DNA of 64,000 nucleotides from Alphaproteobacteria bacterium (GTDB lineage Bacteria > Pseudomonadota > Alphaproteobacteria > Rhodobacterales > Rhodobacteraceae). The stretch spans positions 1 to 64,000 of the forward strand of contig JAUIAS010000005.1 in assembly GCA_030425395.1 (NCBI GenBank). Direction: 5' to 3'. The notes under the pieces were generated by a model. That model was given only the letters and a program-made list of their open reading frames with translations, ran no database searches and was not told the origin of the DNA. Below are positions 9,091 to 16,795 of this stretch, in pieces; position 1 is the first letter of the stretch, and every line of letters starts with the position of its first letter. A program made the position numbers and the translations under genes.

Positions 9091-10614
9091 CTATTGGGAC
9101 AGGATGTTGAACCGCGCCCGGATCTCGGCGTCTTGCTGGGGGGTGAGATAACAAGGGCGGTGACGCCGCAGGATATCGCGGGCGCGGGCATTGGCAACAT
9201 CCCACGCATCCTTTGCGCCCGCTTGCGCCCAGGTGCGTGGTTCATCCCGATCCGCCAGAGACGGATAGAAGTAATCACGTTCCATCGCCGCAAGCGTGTG
9301 TTGGCCGCCCAGAAAATGCCCATCCCCCAGCACCGCATCCACGATGGCGTCATATCCCAGATTGTCCGGCGTCACCTCGATCCCGCGCAGGGCGCGGTAG
9401 GTGTGGGAATGCATTTCATCATCCAGAACAAACGCCTCAAAGCTCGCCCCCAGAAGCGACGCGGTCATGCCCGAACTTTCGTAGATCAGGTTGCCGCCCG
9501 CCAAGGCCGCCGCAAGCGATGTCAGGCCTTTTTCCATTCCGTATTGCGCGTCAATTGCCTTGGCATCGGTCATCGAACAGGCCACGCCCGAGGGCAAGCC
9601 AAGCCAGTTCGACAATTGCGCAGAAGCCGCGTTCAGCACAGCGGTTTCACCGCTGCCCCCCGAAAAGGCCCCGGTGCGCAGGTCAATGACCAGCGGCCAG
9701 TTTGAAAACACCATCGGAAAGCCGGGGGAAATCGCGTGCACCATGACAAGGCTTGCCAGTGTTTCCGCGAGCGATTGCGCCAGAAATCCCGCCAATGTGG
9801 CAGGGGCTGTGGCTCCGGCCTGCGCCGCCGTGATGCAAGACATGGGAATATTGTGCCGGATGCATTCATAAACCACGTCAACCGCATCCTCGCCAAACCG
9901 CATGGGCGAAATGATCGGGCTGATATGAGCCTTGAGAAACGGACGTTTGGAAAACGCGCCCGCACCCCCCGCCGCAATATCCAGCATTTCGACAATCGGT
10001 GCCACGTATTCGGCAAGGGTGAAAGACGTGGCCACCGGCTTGGTCGTGTTTTTCAACAGGGCATAGGCGGTGTTCACATCCAGATCGAAATTATCCGGCA
10101 CATCGGTGGCCACGCAACAGCGGGTATACCAGCTGATATTCGGCAACGTATCCTGAAGCCGGGTGAAATCGTGCAGATCGTTCAGCGTCGCGGGACGATA
10201 GGTGCGGCTGTCCAGATCCAGGGTCTGCACCGCCGCACCACCGGTGCCGAAATGGACCCGGTCGCCACCCACCTCGATCGACCGGGCCGGATCGCGCCCG
10301 TGCAGGGTGAAGCTCTTGGCCGCATGGGCAATTGCATCGCGCACCAGAGAGGCCGGAAACAGAACCCGTCCAGCCCCGTTGCACAAGGCCCCTGCGGCAA
10401 GAAGATCGCGACGCAACCTGTCGGGCACCTCGCCCAGCCCGAGGTTTTCCAAAAGCGCCAGCGCCGTTTGGTAAATCGCCGTCAGTTCCGCATCGCACAA
10501 CGGCTTGTATGACCCACCCGCAGGGCCCGGCGGGCACGGATCAAGAACCGGCTTCGCCGCACGTCGCGCCAGCCGCTCCTTGCGTCCGCTTCGCTTGCTG
10601 AGTTCAACCACCAC
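9091..10614 (-). CDS. MttB-like (non-pyrrolysine) trimethylamine methyltransferase family protein
   Basis: Members of this family transfer a methyl group from a quaternary or tertiary amine to a corrinoid protein. The archaeal founder contains pyrrolysine encoded by TAG; this reading frame has no internal stop, so it belongs to the non-pyrrolysine branch, whose characterised members act on glycine betaine, proline betaine or carnitine. Conserved stretches include FGTGGAA near residue 125 and KPVATSFTL near 220. The chosen start is GTG at 10614, eight bases after GGAAAGGG (507 residues); an upstream in-frame ATG at 10665 is possible. No corrinoid protein or methyl-H4folate methyltransferase is adjacent. 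A TetR gene lies 168 bp upstream on the same strand. Substrate unknown. Confidence 0.85.
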   Translation of the reverse strand: MVVELSKRSGRKERLARRAAKPVLDPCPPGPAGGSYKPLCDAELTAIYQTALALLENLGLGEVPDRLRRDLLAAGALCNGAGRVLFPASLVRDAIAHAAKSFTLHGRDPARSIEVGGDRVHFGTGGAAVQTLDLDSRTYRPATLNDLHDFTRLQDTLPNISWYTRCCVATDVPDNFDLDVNTAYALLKNTTKPVATSFTLAEYVAPIVEMLDIAAGGAGAFSKRPFLKAHISPIISPMRFGEDAVDVVYECIRHNIPMSCITAAQAGATAPATLAGFLAQSLAETLASLVMVHAISPGFPMVFSNWPLVIDLRTGAFSGGSGETAVLNAASAQLSNWLGLPSGVACSMTDAKAIDAQYGMEKGLTSLAAALAGGNLIYESSGMTASLLGASFEAFVLDDEMHSHTYRALRGIEVTPDNLGYDAIVDAVLGDGHFLGGQHTLAAMERDYFYPSLADRDEPRTWAQAGAKDAWDVANARARDILRRHRPCYLTPQQDAEIRARFNILSQ

Positions 10615-10782
10615 GCCATACCCTTTCCGAAAAATCGCGATACACGCACAGTCCATTCGACGCATACCGCCAAATGATCATGCATGTTTTCAGTGGTTTG
10701 GGAAAAGAAATATGCCCATGGTCCGGGCCTTGGCCCCTATGGAAAGATCGCGGCAGACGGCGCGACGGGGACCCGTCCAGCT

Positions 10783-11382
10783 TCAGGGCAATCCGGCAGT
10801 ATTGAAGCCCGAATGGACCATATCGCGAATGTGGGATCGGGCCAGATCAGGTTCAATCGCAACGATGGTCGGGCGGCAGGCCAGAGAAACCAAGCCATGC
10901 ACGGACGCCCAAAGCAGCAGAAAGAACTGCTTGCTGCTCTCGGACGCGGGGTCGCCACCACCGGCACGCACCAACATGTCCAGCAAACCGATCTGGAATT
11001 CCTCGACCTTGCGATCCGGCGACACGGTATTGCGATATTCAAACAACAGCCACCAGCGTTGCGGCTCGGATATCGCAAAATCCAGATAGGCCTCGCCAAG
11101 GGCGACCACACGGCTGCGCGGGTTCGGTTCAGCGCGGGCAAGGGTTGCGGCAAGATGATCGGAGAGGGCCTGCGCGGAATTGCCGATCACGGCACGTTTG
11201 ACCGCCTCAAGATCGCCAAACGCATTGTACAGAGATCCGACCGAGATACCCAGTTCGCGCGCAAGCCTGCGCGCGCTCATCGCCTCGATCCCTTCGTTGA
11301 ACACAATGGCCTCGGCCAAGGGGGTGGCGCGGTCTCGGATTTCCGCAAGGTTACGTTCGCGTCGGGACATGGGCTTGGTCAT
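10783..11382 (-). CDS. TetR/AcrR-family transcriptional regulator
   Basis: This 199-residue protein has an N-terminal helix-turn-helix (about residues 15-65, with the recognition segment LGISVGSLYNAFG) and an all-helical ligand-binding C-terminal domain containing QRWWLLFEYR and a WASVHG motif of the WHG/TetR_C_33 type. It lies 59 bp downstream of the DUF2145 gene and upstream of the mttB-like gene, all on the minus strand, so it could regulate either side. Its ATG follows a sigma70-like promoter closely (TTGACA at 11418-11413, GATTTA at 11395-11390), which implies a very short leader or use of the second Met (11370). The palindromes upstream of the DUF2145 operon are candidate operators for it. 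Confidence 0.87.
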   Translation of the reverse strand: MTKPMSRRERNLAEIRDRATPLAEAIVFNEGIEAMSARRLARELGISVGSLYNAFGDLEAVKRAVIGNSAQALSDHLAATLARAEPNPRSRVVALGEAYLDFAISEPQRWWLLFEYRNTVSPDRKVEEFQIGLLDMLVRAGGGDPASESSKQFFLLLWASVHGLVSLACRPTIVAIEPDLARSHIRDMVHSGFNTAGLP

Positions 11383-11389
11383 GTCGCCC

Positions 11390-11418
11390 TAAATCAAACA
11401 AGTGGCAGCCCATGTCAA
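11390..11418 (-). promoter_or_regulatory. Predicted sigma70-type promoter of the TetR gene
   Basis: On the minus strand a consensus -35 box TTGACA (11418-11413) is followed after 17 bases by GATTTA (11395-11390), a fair -10 box. It lies in the gap between the DUF2145 stop and the TetR start. The -10 is only about eight bases from the first ATG, so either the message is almost leaderless or translation begins at the second Met. Confidence 0.5.
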
Positions 11419-11441
11419 TTTCCCCGCACGGCATGGCGCGT

Positions 11442-12266
11442 CTAAAATGCCTGAATACCCTTTGCATCCATCCGATAGACGCGCGCCGCCAGACCATGCG
11501 TCTTCATGAACCGCGCAATCGACCCGAATGTGGTGGTTGCAACGGTATCGCCATGGTCCTGGGTTGTCATCGCCCGGCTGGCAAACGACGCAAGAGCACG
11601 CTTGGCCGAACCGATGGCGATAGGTTGCGGTGTGAAATGGGCGGATATATTCGCCTTGATCCGCGCCATATCCGACGTTCCGTAAAGGCTGGCCATCAAC
11701 ACGTTGAGCGTATGTTCCGTGCAATTCTGAAAACTCTGGGAATTCGGATTGGACAAAACCGAGTAGCGTGGATTGTGAAGCTTTGCATAGGCGGGCGACG
11801 CGATGGTCTTCAACAGCTTCTTTTGCAGACGTTTATCGGGAATGATGATCCCCGCCGTCATCCGCCATGCGGGCGTAAAAAAGTCTGTCGGGCTGTCCTG
11901 GACAAGGGCGCTTTTGGCTCCAATGCGCTGTGTCTGGTAAAGATTGTAGACCCGGTATCCCGAACCCGTGTTTCCGTCTGCATCCGTGATCTGCGAATAG
12001 ACCCAAAAGCTGACATGCGTGAATTCGATCCCATCCGGCAGGGTGGCGGGATCCCGGCCCATCCGGGCAACAATCGCGACATTCGCACCCCGCGAGGCAA
12101 GATCCTGTTGCACCCGGTCGGCAAAGGCTGAAATCTCGGACATAGGGCGTATCGGCGATCCGTTGGCGCTGCTGCCGGCCTGAACCGGGCTGCCCGCCGA
12201 CAGGCCAAAGCACACCACAAACAGCATGAAAAAACCACCCGAGAGGGACATAATCCTATAGATCAT
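11442..12266 (-). CDS. DUF2145-family exported protein
   Basis: This 274-residue protein has an N-terminal signal sequence (hydrophobic residues 8-27, cleavage after VQA about residue 30), so it is exported. The body carries the signatures I associate with DUF2145: a VAIVARMGRD segment, LPDGIEFTHVSFWVY, and QNCTEHTLNVL near residue 180. The pairing of a conserved Cys with an invariant His is reminiscent of NlpC/P60-like cysteine hydrolases, but this is inference and no function is established. It is 13 bp downstream of a small exported protein gene and probably cotranscribed with it from the palindrome-flanked promoter. Confidence 0.75.
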   Translation of the reverse strand: MIYRIMSLSGGFFMLFVVCFGLSAGSPVQAGSSANGSPIRPMSEISAFADRVQQDLASRGANVAIVARMGRDPATLPDGIEFTHVSFWVYSQITDADGNTGSGYRVYNLYQTQRIGAKSALVQDSPTDFFTPAWRMTAGIIIPDKRLQKKLLKTIASPAYAKLHNPRYSVLSNPNSQSFQNCTEHTLNVLMASLYGTSDMARIKANISAHFTPQPIAIGSAKRALASFASRAMTTQDHGDTVATTTFGSIARFMKTHGLAARVYRMDAKGIQAF

Positions 12267-12279
12267 TGTTTTGTTCCAA

Positions 12280-12621
12280 TCATTTGAGGGTTGGCGCGGG
12301 ATCAGCCGTCACCATGGTGGCAGGGGCCGCGCCACCTGTTCCGGTTCGCATAAGCTCATTGCCCGATTGCAACGCCCCTGCCCCGGAGGCTTGCAACCCA
12401 GCACCGGAAACTGTCAGCCCGCCGCCGATCACTGTCACCGGAACCGCGATGATTGATGCCACGCCCTGCGCTATGGCCGCCGACCCATGGCTTGACGCCT
12501 GCCCGCTGTGAATGCTGGCACGTTGGGAATTCTGAAAACTCCCCTGAGCCACGCTGGGCACAGCGGCAATCGACGCGACCCCGGCAAGCACCCCACCAAG
12601 AATAACCAATCCAAGTTTCAT
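12280..12621 (-). CDS. Small exported protein of unknown function, partner of DUF2145 gene
   Basis: I do not recognise this 113-residue protein. Residues 1-26 are a clear Sec signal peptide ending AVPSVAQG. The mature part is rich in Gly, Ala, Ser and Val, has no cysteine, and holds two hydrophobic glycine-rich stretches (IAQGVASIIAVPVTVIGGG and a repeat-like SGAGLQASGAGALQSGN), which suggests a membrane-associated or structural envelope peptide. The start at 12621 is preceded by GGGAGGA, an ideal ribosome-binding site. It is the first gene of a short operon with the DUF2145 gene and lies directly behind the palindrome-bracketed promoter. Confidence 0.72.
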   Translation of the reverse strand: MKLGLVILGGVLAGVASIAAVPSVAQGSFQNSQRASIHSGQASSHGSAAIAQGVASIIAVPVTVIGGGLTVSGAGLQASGAGALQSGNELMRTGTGGAAPATMVTADPAPTLK

Positions 12622-12639
12622 GTCTTATCCTCCCGCTTA

Positions 12640-12652
12640 TGAACGTCGTTCA
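12640..12652. promoter_or_regulatory. Palindromic operator copy 1 (TGAACG-T-CGTTCA)
   Basis: A perfect 13-bp palindrome lies 19 bp upstream of the small exported protein gene, just downstream of its predicted -10 region. An identical copy occurs 52 bp away. Size and symmetry suit a TetR-type dimer site; binding at this position would block promoter clearance. Confidence 0.7.
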
Positions 12653-12658
12653 CAATGG

Positions 12659-12687
12659 GTAGGCCAGAATTTTTCCCCCGTCAAGAA
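12659..12687 (-). promoter_or_regulatory. Predicted promoter of the small exported protein/DUF2145 operon
   Basis: On the minus strand, TTGACG (-35) is followed after 17 bases by TACCCA (a weak -10). The element lies exactly between the two identical palindromes, with one operator upstream of the -35 and the other at the start of the transcript. The weak -10 is the uncertain part of this call. Confidence 0.45.
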
Positions 12688-12691
12688 AATT

Positions 12692-12704
12692 TGAACGTCG
12701 TTCA
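12692..12704. promoter_or_regulatory. Palindromic operator copy 2 (TGAACG-T-CGTTCA)
   Basis: Second identical copy of the 13-bp palindrome, located upstream of the -35 box. The centre-to-centre distance of 52 bp (about five helical turns) places both sites on the same face of the helix, compatible with cooperative or looping repression. Confidence 0.7.
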
Positions 12705-13084
12705 CAAATCAGGTATTCGCGCATCTTGCCGATATCATGCGTCGCCAGACCTGAGGCCCGATCATTATGCGCGAAATATTGCGATCTGCGTTACGGTTAC
12801 GCACCGCAATCCGATCCAAACGCTTTTGAACCTACCGGTCGGCGTTTCTTGCCATGCGGTCTGCCCAAACAGTTCGCCCTGAAAATATGCAGGCTCTTAC
12901 GGCATCATTCCAAACGAAAGCGCGCCAGAAGGGTCACACAAACTTCCACCATGAATTTCCGCCGCGCTGACGCGAAACATACCGGCGTTCTTACCGATAC
13001 AATAAGCAACAAGCGGACAACGTGGGAAATACACAAAGCCACATCGACCAAAGTCGTAAATTTTCAATTACTTATGGAGTAAGG
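12705..13084. other. Non-coding stretch between DUF2145 operon and tRNA-Arg
   Basis: About 380 bp of lower-GC sequence. Short open frames exist on both strands but none has a ribosome-binding site, recognisable protein features or codon use like the neighbours. No terminator-like hairpin was found. I see no gene here. Confidence 0.5.
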
Positions 13085-13161
13085 TGGCGGACCCAAGAGG
13101 ATTCGAACCTCTGGCCTCTGCCTTCGGAGGGCAGCGCTCTATCCAGCTGAGCTATGGGTCC
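13085..13161 (-). tRNA. tRNA-Arg (anticodon CCG)
   Basis: On the minus strand the gene begins GGACCCA and ends TGGGTCC-G-CCA (perfect acceptor stem, encoded CCA). The anticodon stem-loop CTGCC-CTCCGAA-GGCAG gives anticodon CCG for CGG arginine codons. The D arm (AGCTCAGCTGGATAGAGC) and T arm (GGTTCGAAT) are canonical; length is 77 nt. It lies downstream of the suf operon terminator in the same orientation. Confidence 0.97.
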
Positions 13162-13186
13162 ACGCGGTCGGGATAGACCATTCCAA

Positions 13187-13216
13187 AGACGGGTGCAATT
13201 GCTTTTGCGCCCGTCT
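13187..13216 (-). terminator. Hairpin terminator candidate after sufS
   Basis: AGACGGGTGCAA (13187-13198) pairs with TTGCGCCCGTCT (13205-13216) through 12 bp with one G-T wobble and a 6-base loop. It lies 11 bp past the sufS stop and 25 bp before tRNA-Arg. On the minus strand the stem is followed by a short T stretch (TCTTTGG), so it is a plausible end for the 8.7 kb iscR-suf transcript. Confidence 0.6.
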
Positions 13217-13227
13217 CGCGTCGGTTT

Positions 13228-14448
13228 TTAACCGAACAAATCATGCGCCAGTTCAAGTGCGTCGATCAGTGTATCGACCTCTTGGGTGGTGTTATACAGC
13301 CCAAAGGACGCGCGGCAGGTCGCCGAAACACCCAGATGCTCCATCAGGGGCCCGACGCAGTGCTGACCGGCGCGCACTGCGACGCCCTTTTTGTCAAGGA
13401 TGGTCGAGATGTCATGCGCGTGGGCTGCCCCGTCCAGCGTAAAGGAAAAGATCGCCCCCTTGCCCGCCGATTTGCCCTGAACCTGAAGCCAGTTCAGCCC
13501 ATCCAGCCGGTCACGCGCGTAATCGCGCAACCCCCGTTCATGGGCCGCGATGTTGTCCATTCCCAGACCCATCATGTAATCCAGCGCGACCCCAAGACCG
13601 ATGGTCTGGACGATACCAGGGGTTCCGGCCTCGAATTTCATTGGCGGATCGTTATAGGTCACCGCGTCGCGCGTGACCTCCTTGATCATATCACCGCCGC
13701 CGATAAAGGGGCGCATTTCGTCCATGCGCTCGCGCCGGATATAGATCGCGCCCGACCCGGACGGGCCATAAAGCTTGTGCCCGGTGATCGCAAAAAAATC
13801 GCAGCCGATCTCGGCCACGTTCACCGGCATATGCACGGCCGATTGGCTGCCATCGACCAGAACAGGAATACCCTGTTCGCGCGCGCCGTCGCAGATTTCC
13901 TTTACGTCCACGACTGTGCCCAGAACGTTGGACATCTGCGTGATCGCAATCAGCTTGGTGCGCGGCGTGATCGCATCCAGAACGGCCTGAGGATCAAGAT
14001 CGCCGTTGGAGTCCACATCCACCCATTTCAGTACGACGCCCTGCCGCTCGCGCAGGAAATGCCAGGGCACGATATTGGCGTGGTGTTCCATCACCGAAAG
14101 GATGATTTCATCCCCCGCCTGCATACGTGGCATCGCCCAGCCATAGGCAACAAGGTTGATGCCTTCGGTCGTGCCCGAGGTGAACACGATCTCTTCCTCA
14201 TCCGGCGCACCAAGGAAACGTGCAATGGTTCCGCGCACGCTCTCGTATTTCTCGGTGGCGAGATTCGACAGGTAATGCAGCCCGCGATGGACGTTGGAAT
14301 ATTCCTCTGCATAGGCACGGGTGACGGCGTCGATCACCACCTGCGGTTTTTGCGCCGATGCCCCGTTATCAAGGTAAACCAATGGCTTGCCGTTGACCTT
14401 TCGGGTCAAAATCGGGAAATCCCCGCGAATTTTCGCTACATCATACAT
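13228..14448 (-). CDS. sufS: SufS-type group II cysteine desulfurase
   Basis: This PLP enzyme removes sulfur from L-cysteine for Fe-S cluster assembly by the SUF machinery. The PLP lysine is Lys225 (ITGHKLYGP) and the persulfide-forming Cys364 lies in RAGQHCVGPLM, the group II context. Length 406 residues is normal. It is the last gene of the suf operon in this window, 15 bp after the two YIP1-type membrane protein genes. SufS enzymes normally need a SufE or SufU sulfur acceptor; neither is visible in the window. A second, IscS-like desulfurase is encoded near the start of the same operon. Confidence 0.95.
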   Translation of the reverse strand: MYDVAKIRGDFPILTRKVNGKPLVYLDNGASAQKPQVVIDAVTRAYAEEYSNVHRGLHYLSNLATEKYESVRGTIARFLGAPDEEEIVFTSGTTEGINLVAYGWAMPRMQAGDEIILSVMEHHANIVPWHFLRERQGVVLKWVDVDSNGDLDPQAVLDAITPRTKLIAITQMSNVLGTVVDVKEICDGAREQGIPVLVDGSQSAVHMPVNVAEIGCDFFAITGHKLYGPSGSGAIYIRRERMDEMRPFIGGGDMIKEVTRDAVTYNDPPMKFEAGTPGIVQTIGLGVALDYMMGLGMDNIAAHERGLRDYARDRLDGLNWLQVQGKSAGKGAIFSFTLDGAAHAHDISTILDKKGVAVRAGQHCVGPLMEHLGVSATCRASFGLYNTTQEVDTLIDALELAHDLFG

Positions 14449-14463
14449 CGCTTTGATGCCCCA

Positions 14464-15024
14464 TCACATTCCACCCACGCCGATCAAAGACAAGACCAGC
14501 GACAAGCCCATAACAATCGCCAAAAAGGCCGCGATAAGCACGCCAAAGGCACGCCACAAGCTGCCAAAACGGTGCGCTTCATTCACGAAATGCAGCATGA
14601 TCCAAAGCCCGATCAATCCCGCGATCATCACAAACAGCGCGGAAACCCCGGGGGCCACAATTATCAGGACAAAAGAAAACGCCTGAACAATCAGGCGCAA
14701 CACCTGAAGCCAGACAACCACGGACATGACATCCGTCATGCTGCCCTGCCCGCCCAACGCGCGACCGGTCCAGAACAGCGCGATGATCGCCAGCACAAGA
14801 CTGCCGGCGGACATCAGGAAATAGATCGCCGGAGCGGTCATCACAGGCGGCAAGGGCACCGGCAACGCCATGTTCGACAGCGAAAACACCAACGTATTGA
14901 GAACCGAAACCAAAGCGATGGCGATCCACAGCGCGTCGCGCGACAGATCAAGTGCGATTACGCGTCGCGCCGCCTCGGCCGGGTTTCGCACCGACAAAAC
15001 AGCAAGATTGACCCAGTTTTCCAT
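14464..15024 (-). CDS. YIP1-family membrane protein (suf operon)
   Basis: This 186-residue protein has about five hydrophobic helices and resembles the YIP1 family. The start MENWVNLAV at 15024 was chosen because it lies two bases after the stop of the preceding gene; the longer open frame upstream runs into that gene. It is one of two consecutive related membrane proteins between sufD and sufS. Known bacterial YIP1 proteins have no defined biochemical role; its position suggests a link to Fe-S assembly or simply conserved cotranscription. Confidence 0.78.
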   Translation of the reverse strand: MENWVNLAVLSVRNPAEAARRVIALDLSRDALWIAIALVSVLNTLVFSLSNMALPVPLPPVMTAPAIYFLMSAGSLVLAIIALFWTGRALGGQGSMTDVMSVVVWLQVLRLIVQAFSFVLIIVAPGVSALFVMIAGLIGLWIMLHFVNEAHRFGSLWRAFGVLIAAFLAIVMGLSLVLSLIGVGGM

Positions 15025-15026
15025 GC

Positions 15027-15512
15027 CTATGCACCGCCCCACTGTGTCCGGCGCAAACCACCGAACCAGAACCAAAGAAACACCCCGGACCACAACAGCC
15101 CAACCCCTGTCAGCGCCGGGCCTTCTCCGATGAACCCTGCCACAAGACCGTTGAGAAGCACCAGAGGCGATGAGGCGAGCAAAGCCCAGAACAACGCGAG
15201 CCTTGCGCCGTAACCCGTTCCTTTTCCACCAAAAAGGCGGGCCACCCAATGCGACACCAACGCCACCACATAGAGCAACAGCGGCAACATGATGACCGAA
15301 CCAAGAAGCGCGCCGCCCATCAGCATATCAAGCGGCTCTCCGGTCAGGTGGGCCTTGCGCGACAATGCAGGAAGCTGGGCCACAAATGCCAGCCCGCTGA
15401 ACCCCATTAGAAAAGCGAGCGCGCGGTCCTCCCGCACGCCCATGGCCAACAACCGGTCCACGACCCGGCCCGGCCCCCGATAGGTGGCCACGATGTCGGT
15501 GGTGACAGGCAT
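15027..15512 (-). CDS. YIP1-like membrane protein (suf operon)
   Basis: A 161-residue protein with a soluble N-terminal segment (MPVTTDIVATYRGPGRVVDRL) and four predicted membrane helices, ending in a Trp-rich tail (LWFWFGGLRRTQWGG). The ATG at 15512 overlaps the sufD stop (ATGA), so translation is coupled. It appears distantly related to the next gene, suggesting an old duplication or a heteromeric membrane pair. No function is known. Confidence 0.75.
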   Translation of the reverse strand: MPVTTDIVATYRGPGRVVDRLLAMGVREDRALAFLMGFSGLAFVAQLPALSRKAHLTGEPLDMLMGGALLGSVIMLPLLLYVVALVSHWVARLFGGKGTGYGARLALFWALLASSPLVLLNGLVAGFIGEGPALTGVGLLWSGVFLWFWFGGLRRTQWGGA

Positions 15513-16795
15513 CAGCTTCGGCGTCGATCCAGCCAGCCACGCAGGCGATTTACCAGTTCCTCGGAAATCGCTTCGTCCTCTATCTCGTCCACCGCTTCGG
15601 CCAGAAACGCCAGCGTCAGCAGATCGGTTGCAGGCCCTTCGGGAACACCACGTGACCGCAGATAAAACAACGCATCTTCGTCGATCGCGCCTGATGTGGA
15701 CCCGTGCGAACACGCCACATCATCGGCATAGATTTCCAGCTCGGGCTTGGCGAGGAACTGACTGTCTTCGTCCAGAAGCAACGATTGGCTGATCTGGTAA
15801 CCATCGGTCTTCTGTGCCCCTTCCCGAACCAGAATTTTCCCCTGGAACACGCCGGTGGCACCATTCCGAAGCACCTTCTTGAAGACCTGGCGACTTTCGC
15901 AATTCACCGCGTCATGGGTAATGAACACGGTGTCATCATGGTGAAAATCGCCATCCCCGACGCAGGCACCCGCCACATGGGCCACGGCGTCATCGCCAGT
16001 CAATTCAACCACGCATTCATTGCGCGTCAGTTGTCCATTCACGGTCAGTGTAAAGGTCTTGAAGACCGACTCGGTGCCAAGGCGGGCAAAGATATGCGTC
16101 ACCGCGCGGCGTTCGTGATCACGCCCCTGCGCGCGCACATGATGAAAAATGCCGCCGTCCGCCACGTCCACTTCCATCACCTTGTTGAACCGCGCCGCCG
16201 CCGGGCCGTTTTCCAGAACGGTCAGGCTCGCGCCGCTTTCAACGCGCACAACATGGTGCAGGATCGCATCCGAGGTGGTGTCGCGGTGGTGGTAGATCAG
16301 GCTGACCGGCTTGGACGGCGTGCCTGTCACCCGGATCAATACCCCGTCTTCGGCAAAAGCCGTGTTCAAGGCCGCATGCGGACGCGCCACGGGCGACTGG
16401 CCTGCAGTCTCCAGCGTGCCATACAGCTCTTTCGCCCAATGGATGTCCGCCTTGGCCACCGCCGCCAGACGGTCAATCTCGATTCCTTCGAGGCTCAGAT
16501 CGTCGGACGCGTCGGCATCGAACACACCATCGACAAACACCACCTTCAGGCGATCGACTTCACCGAAAACAGGGGCTTCGTCATGCTCAAAGATCGCCGC
16601 CTCGGGAACAGCCACGGTATTGAGCGTGTCTGGCCGGGTGAACTTCCAATATTCGTCGCGCCGTTTGGGCAGGCCCATGTCCTGCAACCGCGCCAATGCC
16701 CCGCGCCGCGCGGCTTGGCTCCAGCCGCCTTCCGGCATGCTGAGCGCGGCAATGCGATCGTCGGTCGCCTCTGTCATGCTCTGCGCAACGGCCAT
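15512..16795 (-). CDS. sufD: Fe-S cluster assembly protein SufD
   Basis: SufD is a beta-helix scaffold subunit that with SufB and the ATPase SufC forms the SufBC2D complex for de novo Fe-S cluster building. The protein is about 427 residues, has the N-terminal helical domain (GALARLQDMGLPKRRDEYWKF) and the C-terminal signature HGSTSGAIDEDALFYLRSRG. The ATG at 16795 overlaps the sufC stop as TGATG; a GTG one codon earlier is an alternative. Gene order sufB...sufC-sufD is conserved. Confidence 0.94.
   Translation of the reverse strand: MAVAQSMTEATDDRIAALSMPEGGWSQAARRGALARLQDMGLPKRRDEYWKFTRPDTLNTVAVPEAAIFEHDEAPVFGEVDRLKVVFVDGVFDADASDDLSLEGIEIDRLAAVAKADIHWAKELYGTLETAGQSPVARPHAALNTAFAEDGVLIRVTGTPSKPVSLIYHHRDTTSDAILHHVVRVESGASLTVLENGPAAARFNKVMEVDVADGGIFHHVRAQGRDHERRAVTHIFARLGTESVFKTFTLTVNGQLTRNECVVELTGDDAVAHVAGACVGDGDFHHDDTVFITHDAVNCESRQVFKKVLRNGATGVFQGKILVREGAQKTDGYQISQSLLLDEDSQFLAKPELEIYADDVACSHGSTSGAIDEDALFYLRSRGVPEGPATDLLTLAFLAEAVDEIEDEAISEELVNRLRGWLDRRRS

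Noticed and set aside
12726-13082. 118-codon + strand frame before tRNA-Arg
   Set aside because: No ribosome-binding site, atypical composition and no recognisable features; treated as non-coding.
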